Assembly: GCF_000716545.1 (NCBI RefSeq)
Contig: NZ_JNWZ01000108.1
Location: 1 to 11,806, forward strand
From: Kitasatospora phosalacinea
Lineage (GTDB): Bacteria > Actinomycetota > Actinomycetes > Streptomycetales > Streptomycetaceae
Direction: 5' to 3'
Length of the DNA stretch: 11,806 nt
Positions 1 through 6,706 of the stretch are shown here, one piece after another; the stretch's first letter is position 1, and each line of letters begins with the position of its first letter. The position numbers and the translations under genes were made by a program. The notes beneath the pieces are model-generated. The model was not told where the DNA came from. It saw only the letters and a list, made by a program, of their open reading frames with translations, and did not search any database.

Positions 1-209
1 CCGTGGAAGCCGTGCACCCGCCCCGTCGGCCGCCCGCACACCGGACACGGCACCGGATCATCCCTCGTCCGCGCCGACACCCGGATGACCTTGCCCTCGT
101 CCGCCACACCCTCGACGACCAAGGCCGACAAGCCCGAAAATACCACGCCCACAAGCTCGTTGACATCACGCACACCATGCCAACGATGGCCGTCACACTT
201 CGTCACCAC
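1..209 (-). CDS. ISL3-family transposase, N-terminal fragment (cut by the window edge)
   Basis: Transposase of an insertion sequence, only the N-terminal ~57-69 residues visible. The minus-strand frame reads VNELVGVVFSGLSALVVEGV, then a VRVSARTRDDPVPCPVCGRP stretch ending at VHGFHG at the window edge. The CPVCG pair followed by TGRVHG is the start of the zinc-binding N-terminal domain typical of ISL3-family transposases; the second Cys pair and the DDE domain would lie outside the window. The frame is closed upstream by TAA at 213-215. Possible starts are GTG at 207-209 (tandem GTG) or GTG at 171-173; neither has a clear ribosome binding site, so I give the longer one. The family call is from memory of the N-terminal pattern and cannot be confirmed without the catalytic domain. 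Whether the gene is intact is unknown. Confidence 0.72.
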   Translation of the reverse strand, partial: MVTKCDGHRWHGVRDVNELVGVVFSGLSALVVEGVADEGKVIRVSARTRDDPVPCPVCGRPTGRVHGFH

Positions 210-218
210 CGATTACGG

Positions 219-272
219 GACAGAGCCGCTGGCTGGACACACCCTCATCCGTCTGGGCAGTGCGGCTCTGTC
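219..272. repeat. 11-bp inverted repeat: IS end or terminator
   Basis: The arms gacagagccgc (219-229) and gcggctctgtc (262-272) are perfect inverted repeats separated by 32 bases. The right arm overlaps the stop codon of the esterase gene (271-273). There are two readings. It may be a rho-independent-like terminator of the esterase, although the loop is long. Or the left arm may be the terminal repeat of the ISL3 element: read leftward from about 228 it gives GGCTCTGTCC, just outside the transposase. The two readings are not exclusive. The far end of the element is outside the window, so the terminal repeat cannot be paired. Confidence 0.45.
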
Positions 273-1806
273 AGGCGCCGGTGGCGATTTGGCCGTAGTC
301 GATCCAGCCGGGGGTGTTCCCGCCGTCGCCGCCGTTGTTGAGGAGGGCGGTGGTCGGGCCGGAGGTGACCAGGTAGTCGGTGTGGGCGTCGCCGTCGATG
401 TCCGTCAGCGCCACCGTGTCCTGGATGGTGGTCTGGCCGACCGTCGTCCGGCCCTTGTCGGCCCAGCCACCGTGGCCGTCGCCGCCTTTGTTGAGGTAGG
501 TGGTGAGGGAGCCGTCCGGGTTGATCACGTTGTAGTCGGCGCGGCCGTCCCCGTCGAAGTCGGCGAAGCGCAGGCGGCTACGGTCCGTGGTGAGGCCGGT
601 GGCGATCCGGCCGTCATCGACCCATCCGCCGTGGCCGTCCCCGCCCCGGTTGAGGAACACTCCCACCGCACCGTCGTTCTGGGTGTTCACGTAGTCGGCG
701 CGGCCGTCCCCGTCGAAGTCCGCGAACGTCACCTGCGCGGGGTCGGTGGTCAGCCCGGACGCCACCTGGCCCAGATCGCTCCAACCCCCGCCCCCGTCAC
801 CGCCGTTGTTCAGGTACACCCGCACCGAGCCGTTCGCGTTGATCAGGATGTAGTCGGCGCGGCCGTCCCCGTCGAAGTCGGCGAACCGCGCCCGGCCGCG
901 GTCGCTGGTCATTCCTGCCGCGACCTGCCCCAGATCGACCCAGCCTCCGCGCCCGTCCCCACCCCTGTTCAGGCGCACCCGCACTGCCCCGCCGTCCTCG
1001 ACGACCACGTAGTCCGACCGGCCGTCCCCGTCGAAGTCCGCCCACCGCACCCGGCCAGAACCGCCGGACTCCGTACCGGCGCGGTGCGCCGGCGCGGGGG
1101 CGGCAAGGCCGTCCGTGAAAGCCCGGTCCAGAACCTGGTCGAAGGTCTGCGCGATCCGCCGGTAGCCGAGGTCGTCGGGGTGCAGCCCGTCCGCCATCTC
1201 CTCCGGGGCCAGCGCGGGCGCGGCGGTGTAGCGGATCTTGCGGCCCTGGGCCTGCTTCGCCTGGACGGCCTGGCTCAGCGCGGTGTTGTAGTCGGCCACC
1301 TGGGCGGTCAGGTCGGGCGTCGTCGGGATCAGGCCCATCACCAGGACCGCCACGCCGGGCCGGTCGGCGAGGATCCGGTCGATCAGCGCCGACGTCCGGT
1401 CCGCGGCGTGGGCCTTGTCGGTGCCCCGGTCCAGGTCGTTGATGCCTATGTGGAGCAGCACGACGTCCGGCTGCGCGGCGGCCAGCCACCCGTCGATCCC
1501 GGCCGCGATGTCGTTGACCACGTACCCGCTGTGGCCCTCGTTGTCAGGGTCGGCGACCGCGCCGTTGTGGTTCGAGCCCACCAGGTCGACGGTGTACCGG
1601 TTCTGCTGGGCCACCAAGTCGGCGAGCGGCCCGCGGTAGCCGGCATCTGTGCTGCTCCGGTACCCGGCAGTGATCGAGTCGCCCAGCGGCATCACCCGCA
1701 GCACCGGCGCGGGGGCGGGCGCGGCGGCTGACGCCGTGGGGGCGGTGGTAGTGATCGCGGCCATCGAGGCGATCGTGGCTAGAGCGAGTGTGATGGTGCG
1801 GGTCAT
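271..1806 (-). CDS. Secreted SGNH/GDSL esterase with C-terminal FG-GAP/VCBS repeats
   Basis: Predicted extracellular ester hydrolase, 511 residues. Residues 1-28 are a Sec signal peptide ending in an Ala-rich cleavage region. Residues ~35-230 are the SGNH domain: block I GDS with nucleophile Ser44, block II Gly in GHSG (91-94), block III GIND (Asn123), and block V DGLHPDD with Asp206 and His209. All catalytic and oxyanion positions are present. The PLGDSITAG ... EGHSGYVV ... LLHIGINDL pattern resembles the XynB-like group that includes CE3 acetylxylan esterases, so deacetylation of xylan is likely but not proven. Residues ~253-511 are five FG-GAP/VCBS repeats with calcium loops of the DxDGDGxxD type, spaced exactly 53 residues apart (Asp257, 310, 363, 416, 469), probably a beta-propeller for binding. 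ATG at 1806 is preceded by GGAAGGA and overlaps (ATGA) the stop of the upstream remnant frame. The tail is closely related to that of the protease-like gene at 4718-6706. Confidence 0.9.
   Translation of the reverse strand: MTRTITLALATIASMAAITTTAPTASAAAPAPAPVLRVMPLGDSITAGYRSSTDAGYRGPLADLVAQQNRYTVDLVGSNHNGAVADPDNEGHSGYVVNDIAAGIDGWLAAAQPDVVLLHIGINDLDRGTDKAHAADRTSALIDRILADRPGVAVLVMGLIPTTPDLTAQVADYNTALSQAVQAKQAQGRKIRYTAAPALAPEEMADGLHPDDLGYRRIAQTFDQVLDRAFTDGLAAPAPAHRAGTESGGSGRVRWADFDGDGRSDYVVVEDGGAVRVRLNRGGDGRGGWVDLGQVAAGMTSDRGRARFADFDGDGRADYILINANGSVRVYLNNGGDGGGGWSDLGQVASGLTTDPAQVTFADFDGDGRADYVNTQNDGAVGVFLNRGGDGHGGWVDDGRIATGLTTDRSRLRFADFDGDGRADYNVINPDGSLTTYLNKGGDGHGGWADKGRTTVGQTTIQDTVALTDIDGDAHTDYLVTSGPTTALLNNGGDGGNTPGWIDYGQIATGA
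274..1053 (-). repeat. Five 159-bp tandem repeats (FG-GAP module, esterase gene)
   Basis: The plus-strand marker gtagtc recurs at 373, 532, 691, 850 and 1009, exactly 159 bases (53 codons) apart. The middle copies are nearly identical at DNA level: gtagtcggcgcggccgtccc occurs at 532, 691 and 850. Each unit encodes one calcium-loop FG-GAP/VCBS repeat. DNA-level identity makes the array prone to unequal recombination. Confidence 0.9.
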
Positions 1807-1838
1807 GGGGATCCTTCCCTGCTGTGTTTCGTGGTTCG

Positions 1839-1919
1839 GGCGCCGACGGCGATCTGCCCGTAGTCGATCTGGCCGGGAGCGTCCTGATTGCCGCCGTCGT
1901 TATCGAAAAAGGTGGTGGC
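1839..1919 (-). pseudogene. Remnant of an FG-GAP/VCBS protein C-terminus
   Basis: In the minus-strand frame the sequence reads TTFFDNDGG then NQDAPGQIDYGQIAVGA. This matches the last ~27 residues of the esterase (TTALLNNGGDGG, then WIDYGQIATGA), where the protein normally stops. Here the frame does not stop after GA. It runs on through RTTKHSREGSP to a TGA (1803-1805) that overlaps the esterase ATG. Upstream the frame stays open to a TGA near 2091-2093, but I see no further FG-GAP repeats and no convincing start with a ribosome binding site. I read it as the tail end of a third FG-GAP gene, left after deletion or recombination. A short coupled leader peptide starting at GTG 1986-1988 is a weaker alternative. 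Confidence 0.6.
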
Positions 1920-2280
1920 GGTGCTGGTGGCGACCGCGTCGCGGCTCGGGCGGTGTGGTCGATCAGCTCGTGAGGGAAGACCGGGCACTACACGCCAGCT
2001 CCACCTGTCCAGGGACTGGGCAACCCGAGGTCCGGCGCAGTAGCGTTCCCGCGTCGCGTCCCTCCCTTCCCGGATGGTTCGTCGAGATTGTCACCATGAG
2101 ATGCTGCGCCCTTTGCAACGATGGGCGCTGTCACGTCCCTGGCCCAGCCCTTCGGCTGGGCCGTCAGACGGGTCGTCCAGTGCGCCTTTTCACTCCTCCG
2201 CCCCGGTGCGGGCTGTGCCGGTCGTCTCTCGTCGCCTTCTTCACTGCGCCCGAGGTCTCCGACATCACCGGGCCCTCACA
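1920..2280. other. Gene-poor stretch between esterase and GH27 genes
   Basis: Apart from the hairpin at 2141-2162 and an open frame running into the FG-GAP remnant, I see no supported gene here. The promoter of the esterase probably lies in or near this stretch, on the minus strand, but I find no convincing -35/-10 pair. Purine-rich GGGAAGGGAGGG (minus strand, ~2060-2071) looks like a ribosome binding site but has no start codon at a usable distance, which fits decay of a former gene. Confidence 0.5.
2141..2162 (-). terminator. Hairpin downstream of the GH27 gene
   Basis: Perfect 9-bp arms ggcccagcc / ggctgggcc with a 4-base loop, about 118 bases past the GH27 stop. There is no clear U-tract, which is usual in high-GC actinomycetes. 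Probably terminates GH27 transcription and separates it from the esterase. Confidence 0.5.
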
Positions 2281-3126
2281 TCACCGGTCGACGGCGGCCA
2301 CTGTCAGATCGACTGCGCCGGTGGCGTCCCCTGGGACCTCGGACCAGTCGCTCCACCGGCCGCTGGTGGTGTCCAGCTCGGAGCCGAGGACCATTCCGCC
2401 CGCCGTGCCGTAGACGTGCACGTGGGTGCCGGAGGCGACGCTGGTCAGCGCGCTGAGGCCACTGCCCGGCAGCTGTGTCCAAGTCGGGTTGAAACGGCCG
2501 GCGTTGTAGTCGCCGACCTGGCCGAACATGGTCCGGTCTCCGCCGACGATCTCCAGGTGGACGACGTTGTTGACGATGCTTGCGGTCAGGTCGACGGCGC
2601 CCGTGGCACCGCCGGGGATCTCCGACCAGCCGCTGAACGTGCCAGTGGTGGTGTCCAGGTCCTCGCCGTAGACCCGGCCTTGCGCGATGGCGTAGAGGTG
2701 TACCTCGGTGCCTGCCGCGACACTGGTCAGCCTGGACAGCGGGGCGTTGTCGACCCTGGTCCAAGCGGTGTCGAAGTGTCCGGCGTTGTAGTCGCCGTGC
2801 TGGATCCACATCGACCCGTCCCAGCCCGCGATCAATAGCTGCACCACGTTGTTGACGATGCTCGCGCTGATGTCCCTGACACCGGTGGCGCCGCCCGGGA
2901 CCTCCGCCCAGCCGCTCCAACCGCCGGTGACGGTGTCCAGGTCCTCGCCGAAGACCCGGCCGCCCGCCACGCCGTAGACGTGGACCAGGGGCCCGGCAGG
3001 GACGCTGGTCAGATTGGTGAGGCCGCCGCCGTCGGGGTGTGACCACTGCGGGGCGAAAGCTCCGGTGGTGAGGTCGCCGGTCTGGCTGGCCATGGCGCCC
3101 GCGCTGTCCGTCAGTTGCAGCGAGAC
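2281..3126 (-). repeat. Six 141-bp repeats (propeller blades of the GH27 protein)
   Basis: The last 281 codons are six units of 47 codons (141 bases) in an alternating A/B pattern, so the strongest similarity recurs every 282 bases. Examples are the VVHL/VVQL units at residues 537 and 631, and the VHLY/VHVY units at 490, 584 and 678. The last unit ends at residue 723, two residues short of a full period, so the array fills the C-terminus almost exactly. Confidence 0.85.
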
Positions 3127-4452
3127 CTTACCGGGTACGCCCGTGGAGACCCGGTACATCACGGTGGCGTGCGGGGCGACGACGGCGGAGACCACGCCGT
3201 CGGTGGTGCTGGCGGTACGTGTCCACAGGTCGGTGAGGCGGAAGGACGGCGAAGCCGGCAGCCCGATGTTCGACGTGGTGGTGGCGATGGTCCTCGGCAC
3301 CTCGCTCTCGTTGAACAGCGTCACTGCCACGTCGCCGTTGACCAACGGCTTGGCCAGCACCGAGGTCCCCGGGGCGGAGGGCACCGGTACGCCCTGCCTG
3401 CCCAGCGGGTCCTGGTCGATTGCGATCACGTCGCGGTTGCCGTAGATGGCCAGGGTCTCGGGGGAGGCGGTGCTCAGATCGGTCCCGGCTATCAGCGGAG
3501 CGGCCATCACTGACCAGAGACTGAACTCGGAGCGCGCCTCGTCGGGGGTGAGGGCACCCATGTCGGTCGTGGTGCCGATCTCCAGCATGTCAGGGTCGTT
3601 CCATGCGCCGGGGTGTGCGAGGGCGGAGAACTTCGCGTTCTCGTGGTAGTTCTGCAGCAGCGAGCCGTAGGCGCTGTCGGCCGGTACCGACCAAGTGGGT
3701 GAGATGTCCTTGGAGGTGCGCCACAGGTTCCCTACCTGCGGGGCGACGGTGACATTGGGCTCGGCCGGGGAGCAGAGGCTGTAGACGATAGGGCGGCCGG
3801 TGTCCTTGAGCGCCTTTCCCATCACCGGGAACCTGGACGCCCAGTCCTTGCCACCCGGTACCGAAGGGTCGTTCGGTTTGAAGAAGTTGCCGCAGTTGTC
3901 GTACTTGAGCAGGTCGACGCCCCAGTCCGCGAAGGTCTGGGCGTCGACGGCCTCGTGGCCCATGCTGCCGGGGAAGTAGCGGTCGGTGCCCGGCACCGCG
4001 GGAAAGGTGCAGGTGCGCCAGCCCGCGCTCTCGTAGATGCCGAGCTTGAGGCCCTTGGCGTGGACGTACCGGGCCACGCTGGCAATGCCGTTCGGGAACT
4101 TCACCGGATCAGGCTGGAGACGGCCCGCGGAGTCACGGCCGTCGGTCGGGTCGTCCCATCCGGTCGCGGACTGCATCCAACAGTCGTCGAGGTTCACGTA
4201 CTGGTACCCCGCGTCCCGGAGGCCGGAGCTCACCAGGAAGTCGGCGGTCTTCAACACCAGCGCCTCGTCGAGGCCCTCGCAGCCGAAGGCGTTCCAGTCG
4301 TTCCACCCCATCGGCGGCGTCAGGGCCAGCCCGTTGTCGAGTGCGCGCGCCTGCGGCGCGCTGCCCAGTACCAAGGCGCCCGATGTGGTTCCCAGGGCCA
4401 CCGTCAGCGCCATTGCGGCGCCGAGCGTCCGCAGTGTGCGGATCGAATTCAC
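2281..4452 (-). CDS. Secreted GH27 alpha-galactosidase-like enzyme with six-blade propeller tail
   Basis: Predicted extracellular glycoside hydrolase family 27 enzyme, 723 residues, removing alpha-galactosyl (or, in some members, beta-L-arabinopyranosyl) groups from polysaccharides or glycoconjugates. Residues 1-38 form a signal peptide. The TIM-barrel domain starts at LTPPMGWNDWNAFGC (44-58). VNLDDCW (86-92) is the conserved early motif, Asp185 in LLKYDNC is the expected nucleophile, and Asp288 in WNDPDMLEIG is the expected acid/base; both are intact. A beta-sandwich follows to ~435. Residues 443-723 are six repeats starting at 443, 490, 537, 584, 631 and 678, exactly 47 residues each. They alternate between a VHVYG...WSEVPG type and a VHLEI...GDYNAG type, suggesting a lectin-like six-bladed beta-propeller. 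The start is GTG at 4452, with GGGAGGA four bases upstream and directly before a good signal peptide. The frame is open to 4836, but that extension lacks protein character and overlaps the neighbour's end. Confidence 0.92.
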   Translation of the reverse strand: MNSIRTLRTLGAAMALTVALGTTSGALVLGSAPQARALDNGLALTPPMGWNDWNAFGCEGLDEALVLKTADFLVSSGLRDAGYQYVNLDDCWMQSATGWDDPTDGRDSAGRLQPDPVKFPNGIASVARYVHAKGLKLGIYESAGWRTCTFPAVPGTDRYFPGSMGHEAVDAQTFADWGVDLLKYDNCGNFFKPNDPSVPGGKDWASRFPVMGKALKDTGRPIVYSLCSPAEPNVTVAPQVGNLWRTSKDISPTWSVPADSAYGSLLQNYHENAKFSALAHPGAWNDPDMLEIGTTTDMGALTPDEARSEFSLWSVMAAPLIAGTDLSTASPETLAIYGNRDVIAIDQDPLGRQGVPVPSAPGTSVLAKPLVNGDVAVTLFNESEVPRTIATTTSNIGLPASPSFRLTDLWTRTASTTDGVVSAVVAPHATVMYRVSTGVPGKVSLQLTDSAGAMASQTGDLTTGAFAPQWSHPDGGGLTNLTSVPAGPLVHVYGVAGGRVFGEDLDTVTGGWSGWAEVPGGATGVRDISASIVNNVVQLLIAGWDGSMWIQHGDYNAGHFDTAWTRVDNAPLSRLTSVAAGTEVHLYAIAQGRVYGEDLDTTTGTFSGWSEIPGGATGAVDLTASIVNNVVHLEIVGGDRTMFGQVGDYNAGRFNPTWTQLPGSGLSALTSVASGTHVHVYGTAGGMVLGSELDTTSGRWSDWSEVPGDATGAVDLTVAAVDR

Positions 4453-4680
4453 TGTTTCCTCCCTCTTTGTCCAGACCTTCACGGCAGCCCCGCGCCCCAC
4501 CGGGTCGCCCGGCAAGGGGAGGAACCGAACGGGGGCCGCCCCGGGCGCACCTAGAAGTGCACAGCGCATTCGGCTCGCAGTAGGGCGGGTGGATGGTTCC
4601 CTCCGCCGGTTGCAAGACGGCCGACCCGTCGGCCTGTCAGCCGACAGCGACAGCGCCGTCCGCGACCGCCCACCGCAGGG
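4453..4680 (-). promoter_or_regulatory. Upstream region of the GH27 gene, with two small palindromes
   Basis: This stretch must hold the GH27 promoter. The ribosome binding site GAGGGAGGA is at 4457-4465 (minus strand). Two short inverted repeats lie side by side: ggccgac/gtcggcc at 4619-4634 and ctgtc/gacag at 4634-4647. They could be operator sites, for example for a sugar-responsive repressor, but neither matches a motif I can name. I see no convincing -35/-10 pair. Confidence 0.4.
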
Positions 4681-4712
4681 CGCTCCGGCACGCCCACGGG
4701 CGTGCCGGAGCG
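4681..4712 (-). terminator. Strong hairpin terminator of the protease-like gene
   Basis: Perfect arms cgctccggcacgc (4681-4693) and gcgtgccggagcg (4700-4712), extendable by one or two G-C pairs, leave a tiny loop. It begins 5 bases past the TGA (4718-4720). It is very GC-rich with no U-tract, as common in actinomycetes. It separates the gene from the GH27 gene, which therefore has its own promoter. Confidence 0.85.
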
Positions 4713-4717
4713 GTGGG

Positions 4718-6706
4718 TCAGAGCGCGCCGGCGATCTGGCCGAGGTAGATCCAGGCGCCGCCGAGGTCGTCGCCGCCGTTGTAGGCGTAGGCCTGGGTGG
4801 TGCCGTCGATGAGCAGGTAGTCGGCGTTGCCCTCACCGGTCAGGTCGGCGAAGTGGACGATGTTCTGGTTGGTGGTCGCACCGTTGGTGATCTTGTTGCG
4901 GAGGGTCCAGCCGCCGTGGCCGTCGCCGCCCTTGTTGATGTAGGTGGTGACGGATCCGTCGCTGTTGATGATGTTGTAGTCGACCTTTCCGTCGCCGTCG
5001 ATGTCGGCGAAACGCAGCCGGGTGCGGTCGGAGGTGGCGCCCTGGGCGATGGCGCCCTGGTCGTTCCAGCCGCCGTGGCCGTCGCCGCCCTTGTTGAGGA
5101 ACACCCCGACGGCGCCGCTGGCCTGGATGGCGATGTAGTCGGCCTTGCCGTCGCCGTCCCAGTCGGCGAAACGGACCTGGTCGGCGTTGCCGAGGCCGGT
5201 GGCGACCTGGCCCCAGTCCTGCCAGCCGCCGTGGCCGTCGCCGCCCTTGTTGAGGAACACCCCGACGGCGCCGCTGGTCTGCATGACGATGTAGTCGGCC
5301 TTGCCGTCACCGTCGAAGTCGGCGAAACGGACCCGGGACTTGTCGGTGGTCATACCGGTGGCGACCTGGCCGTAGTCCTCCCAGCCGCCGTGGCCGTCAC
5401 CGCCACGGTTCAGGTACACGTGCACCGCGCCGGAGTCCGCCACGGTCAGCAGGTCCGCCCGGCCGTCGCCGTCCCAGTCCGCGTACCGCACCCGCCCCGT
5501 ACCGCCGGACTCGCTGCCTGCCCGCTTCGGGGTGGTGGCGATGGTGGAAGTGACCCAGGCCCCGATGTTGTCGGTGCGTTCCGCGTGGGCGCTGGTGCGG
5601 GTTTCGGTGGTGGGGGTGTCGAGGCAGCCGCCCTGCCAGGCGCGGGCGACGATGCCGGCGAGGGAGGGCTTGTTGTTCTCGGTGCGCCACAGCGGTGCGC
5701 CGGCGTCGCCCTTGCAGATCAGGCCGGGAGCGGTGGGGGTGAGGTCGAAGCCGCCAGCGGTGACGGTGCCGGTGGTGGTGGCGGGGGTGTGGAGGGTGCC
5801 GGGGGTCCAAGCGGTGGCGGTGCGGCCGTAGCCGGCGGTGCTCAGCGCGCCGCCGCCAGTGGGTGCCGTGGTGGACAGGCCGATCGGGGCGATGTCGTAC
5901 ACCGGGGTCTGCAAGCGTGCCATGACCAGGTCGCGGTCGGCGTGGGGGACGAGCGCGACGATCGCGCTCTGGTGTCCGCCGGTGGTGTGGATGTCGGTGC
6001 GGCCGAGGGTGGCGGTGGTGGTGTTCTTGGGTGCGCCTGCGGTGACGGTGCCGGAGTCGTCGGCGAAGCAGGACTTGGCGGTGAGGACCCAGGACGGGTC
6101 GACGAGCGCTCCGGTGCAGGTGCGGCCGGTGTCGCCGATGGTGAGGTGGGCGGTGAAGGCGGTGGCGGGGTCGGCGGGCTGGCCGGTGGTCGGGGTGGCG
6201 GTGGAGCCGGTGACGCGCAGTTCGAGCAGGACGGCTCGGGTGCTGGGATCGATCGTCTCGCCGATGCCCTTGGTGCCGTTGGCCGGGACGTCGGTGGTCT
6301 CGGTGGGTTTCTGGTCAGTGGACAGGCTGGCGCGCACCGAGCGGTTGTAGGTGGTGATGCGGTAGGCGTCCGGGATGGTGAAAGCGAGGTAGCCGGTGGC
6401 GCCGGGGGCGGCGAAGCAGATGGTGTCGCCGTCGTCCTCGTCCGTGGTGCGGGCGAGGACCTTGATCTGGTAGCTGCTGGGCTGGGTGCAGTCGGCGAGG
6501 GTGATGCCGCCGTCGCCGCGGGTGAGGGTGATGCCCCGATCGGCCAGGATCTGGGCGGCGCCGGGGTAGGCGCCGTCCTCGACCGCGGACGGGACGTCGG
6601 TTGCGGTGGTGTCGGCCAATGCGGGCGGGGCGGATGCCAGCCCGGTAAAGACGGTGGCGGCGAGAGCGGCTGACGCCACCATCGCACCCGAAGCACGGTG
6701 CCTCAT
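4718..6706 (-). CDS. Secreted trypsin-fold (S1) pseudoprotease with FG-GAP/VCBS repeats
   Basis: Extracellular protein of 662 residues. The signal peptide is ~1-31 (SAPPALADT). Residues ~32-170 are a domain I do not recognise, with Cys73 and Cys97 perhaps paired. The chymotrypsin-like domain is ~180-390. Its His-box, normally TAAHC, reads TAKSC with Ser212 at the His position (codon 6071-6073). Its Asp-box keeps Asp259 in RDLVMARL. Its Ser-box, normally GDSGGP, reads CKGDAGAP with Ala335 at the Ser position (codon 5702-5704). With both His and Ser lost, peptide cleavage by the normal mechanism is not expected. Residues ~405-662 are five FG-GAP/VCBS repeats with calcium loops (Asp410, 463, 515, 568, 621), probably a binding propeller. 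ATG at 6706 has GAGG six bases upstream. Its promoter region is shared, divergently, with the large toxin gene. Family assignment is sure; lack of activity is inferred from the motifs. Confidence 0.88.
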   Translation of the reverse strand: MRHRASGAMVASAALAATVFTGLASAPPALADTTATDVPSAVEDGAYPGAAQILADRGITLTRGDGGITLADCTQPSSYQIKVLARTTDEDDGDTICFAAPGATGYLAFTIPDAYRITTYNRSVRASLSTDQKPTETTDVPANGTKGIGETIDPSTRAVLLELRVTGSTATPTTGQPADPATAFTAHLTIGDTGRTCTGALVDPSWVLTAKSCFADDSGTVTAGAPKNTTTATLGRTDIHTTGGHQSAIVALVPHADRDLVMARLQTPVYDIAPIGLSTTAPTGGGALSTAGYGRTATAWTPGTLHTPATTTGTVTAGGFDLTPTAPGLICKGDAGAPLWRTENNKPSLAGIVARAWQGGCLDTPTTETRTSAHAERTDNIGAWVTSTIATTPKRAGSESGGTGRVRYADWDGDGRADLLTVADSGAVHVYLNRGGDGHGGWEDYGQVATGMTTDKSRVRFADFDGDGKADYIVMQTSGAVGVFLNKGGDGHGGWQDWGQVATGLGNADQVRFADWDGDGKADYIAIQASGAVGVFLNKGGDGHGGWNDQGAIAQGATSDRTRLRFADIDGDGKVDYNIINSDGSVTTYINKGGDGHGGWTLRNKITNGATTNQNIVHFADLTGEGNADYLLIDGTTQAYAYNGGDDLGGAWIYLGQIAGAL
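4721..5494 (-). repeat. Five 159/156-bp tandem repeats (FG-GAP module, pseudoprotease gene)
   Basis: The plus-strand marker gtagtc recurs at 4817, 4976, 5135 and 5291, with the fifth, diverged copy near 5450. The spacing is 159 bases except one of 156. The module boundary, AGSESGGTGRVRYADWDGDG, matches the esterase AGTESGGSGRVRWADFDGDG almost residue for residue, so both genes carry copies of one mobile module. Confidence 0.88.

Noticed and set aside
274..1053. Regularly spaced repeats as a possible CRISPR array
   Set aside because: The period is 159 bases, exactly 53 codons, with both repeat and interval coding for calcium-loop FG-GAP units. It has no CRISPR repeat-spacer pattern.
85..1731. 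Long plus-strand open frame opposite the esterase
   Set aside because: It is a mirror of the 53-codon repeats and G/C-rich third positions of the minus-strand gene; its Val/Gly-rich product shows no domain and it has no proper start signal.
4453..4836. N-terminal extension of the GH27 frame to an ATG at 4836
   Set aside because: It overlaps the end of the pseudoprotease gene and its terminator, reads as Arg/Pro/Thr-rich noise, and would bury the signal peptide. GTG 4452 has a strong ribosome binding site.
4037..6673. 878-codon plus-strand open frame opposite the GH27 start and the pseudoprotease
   Set aside because: It crosses a strong terminator and two well-supported genes, has low-complexity Gly/Val/Ala composition, and follows from codon bias on the other strand.
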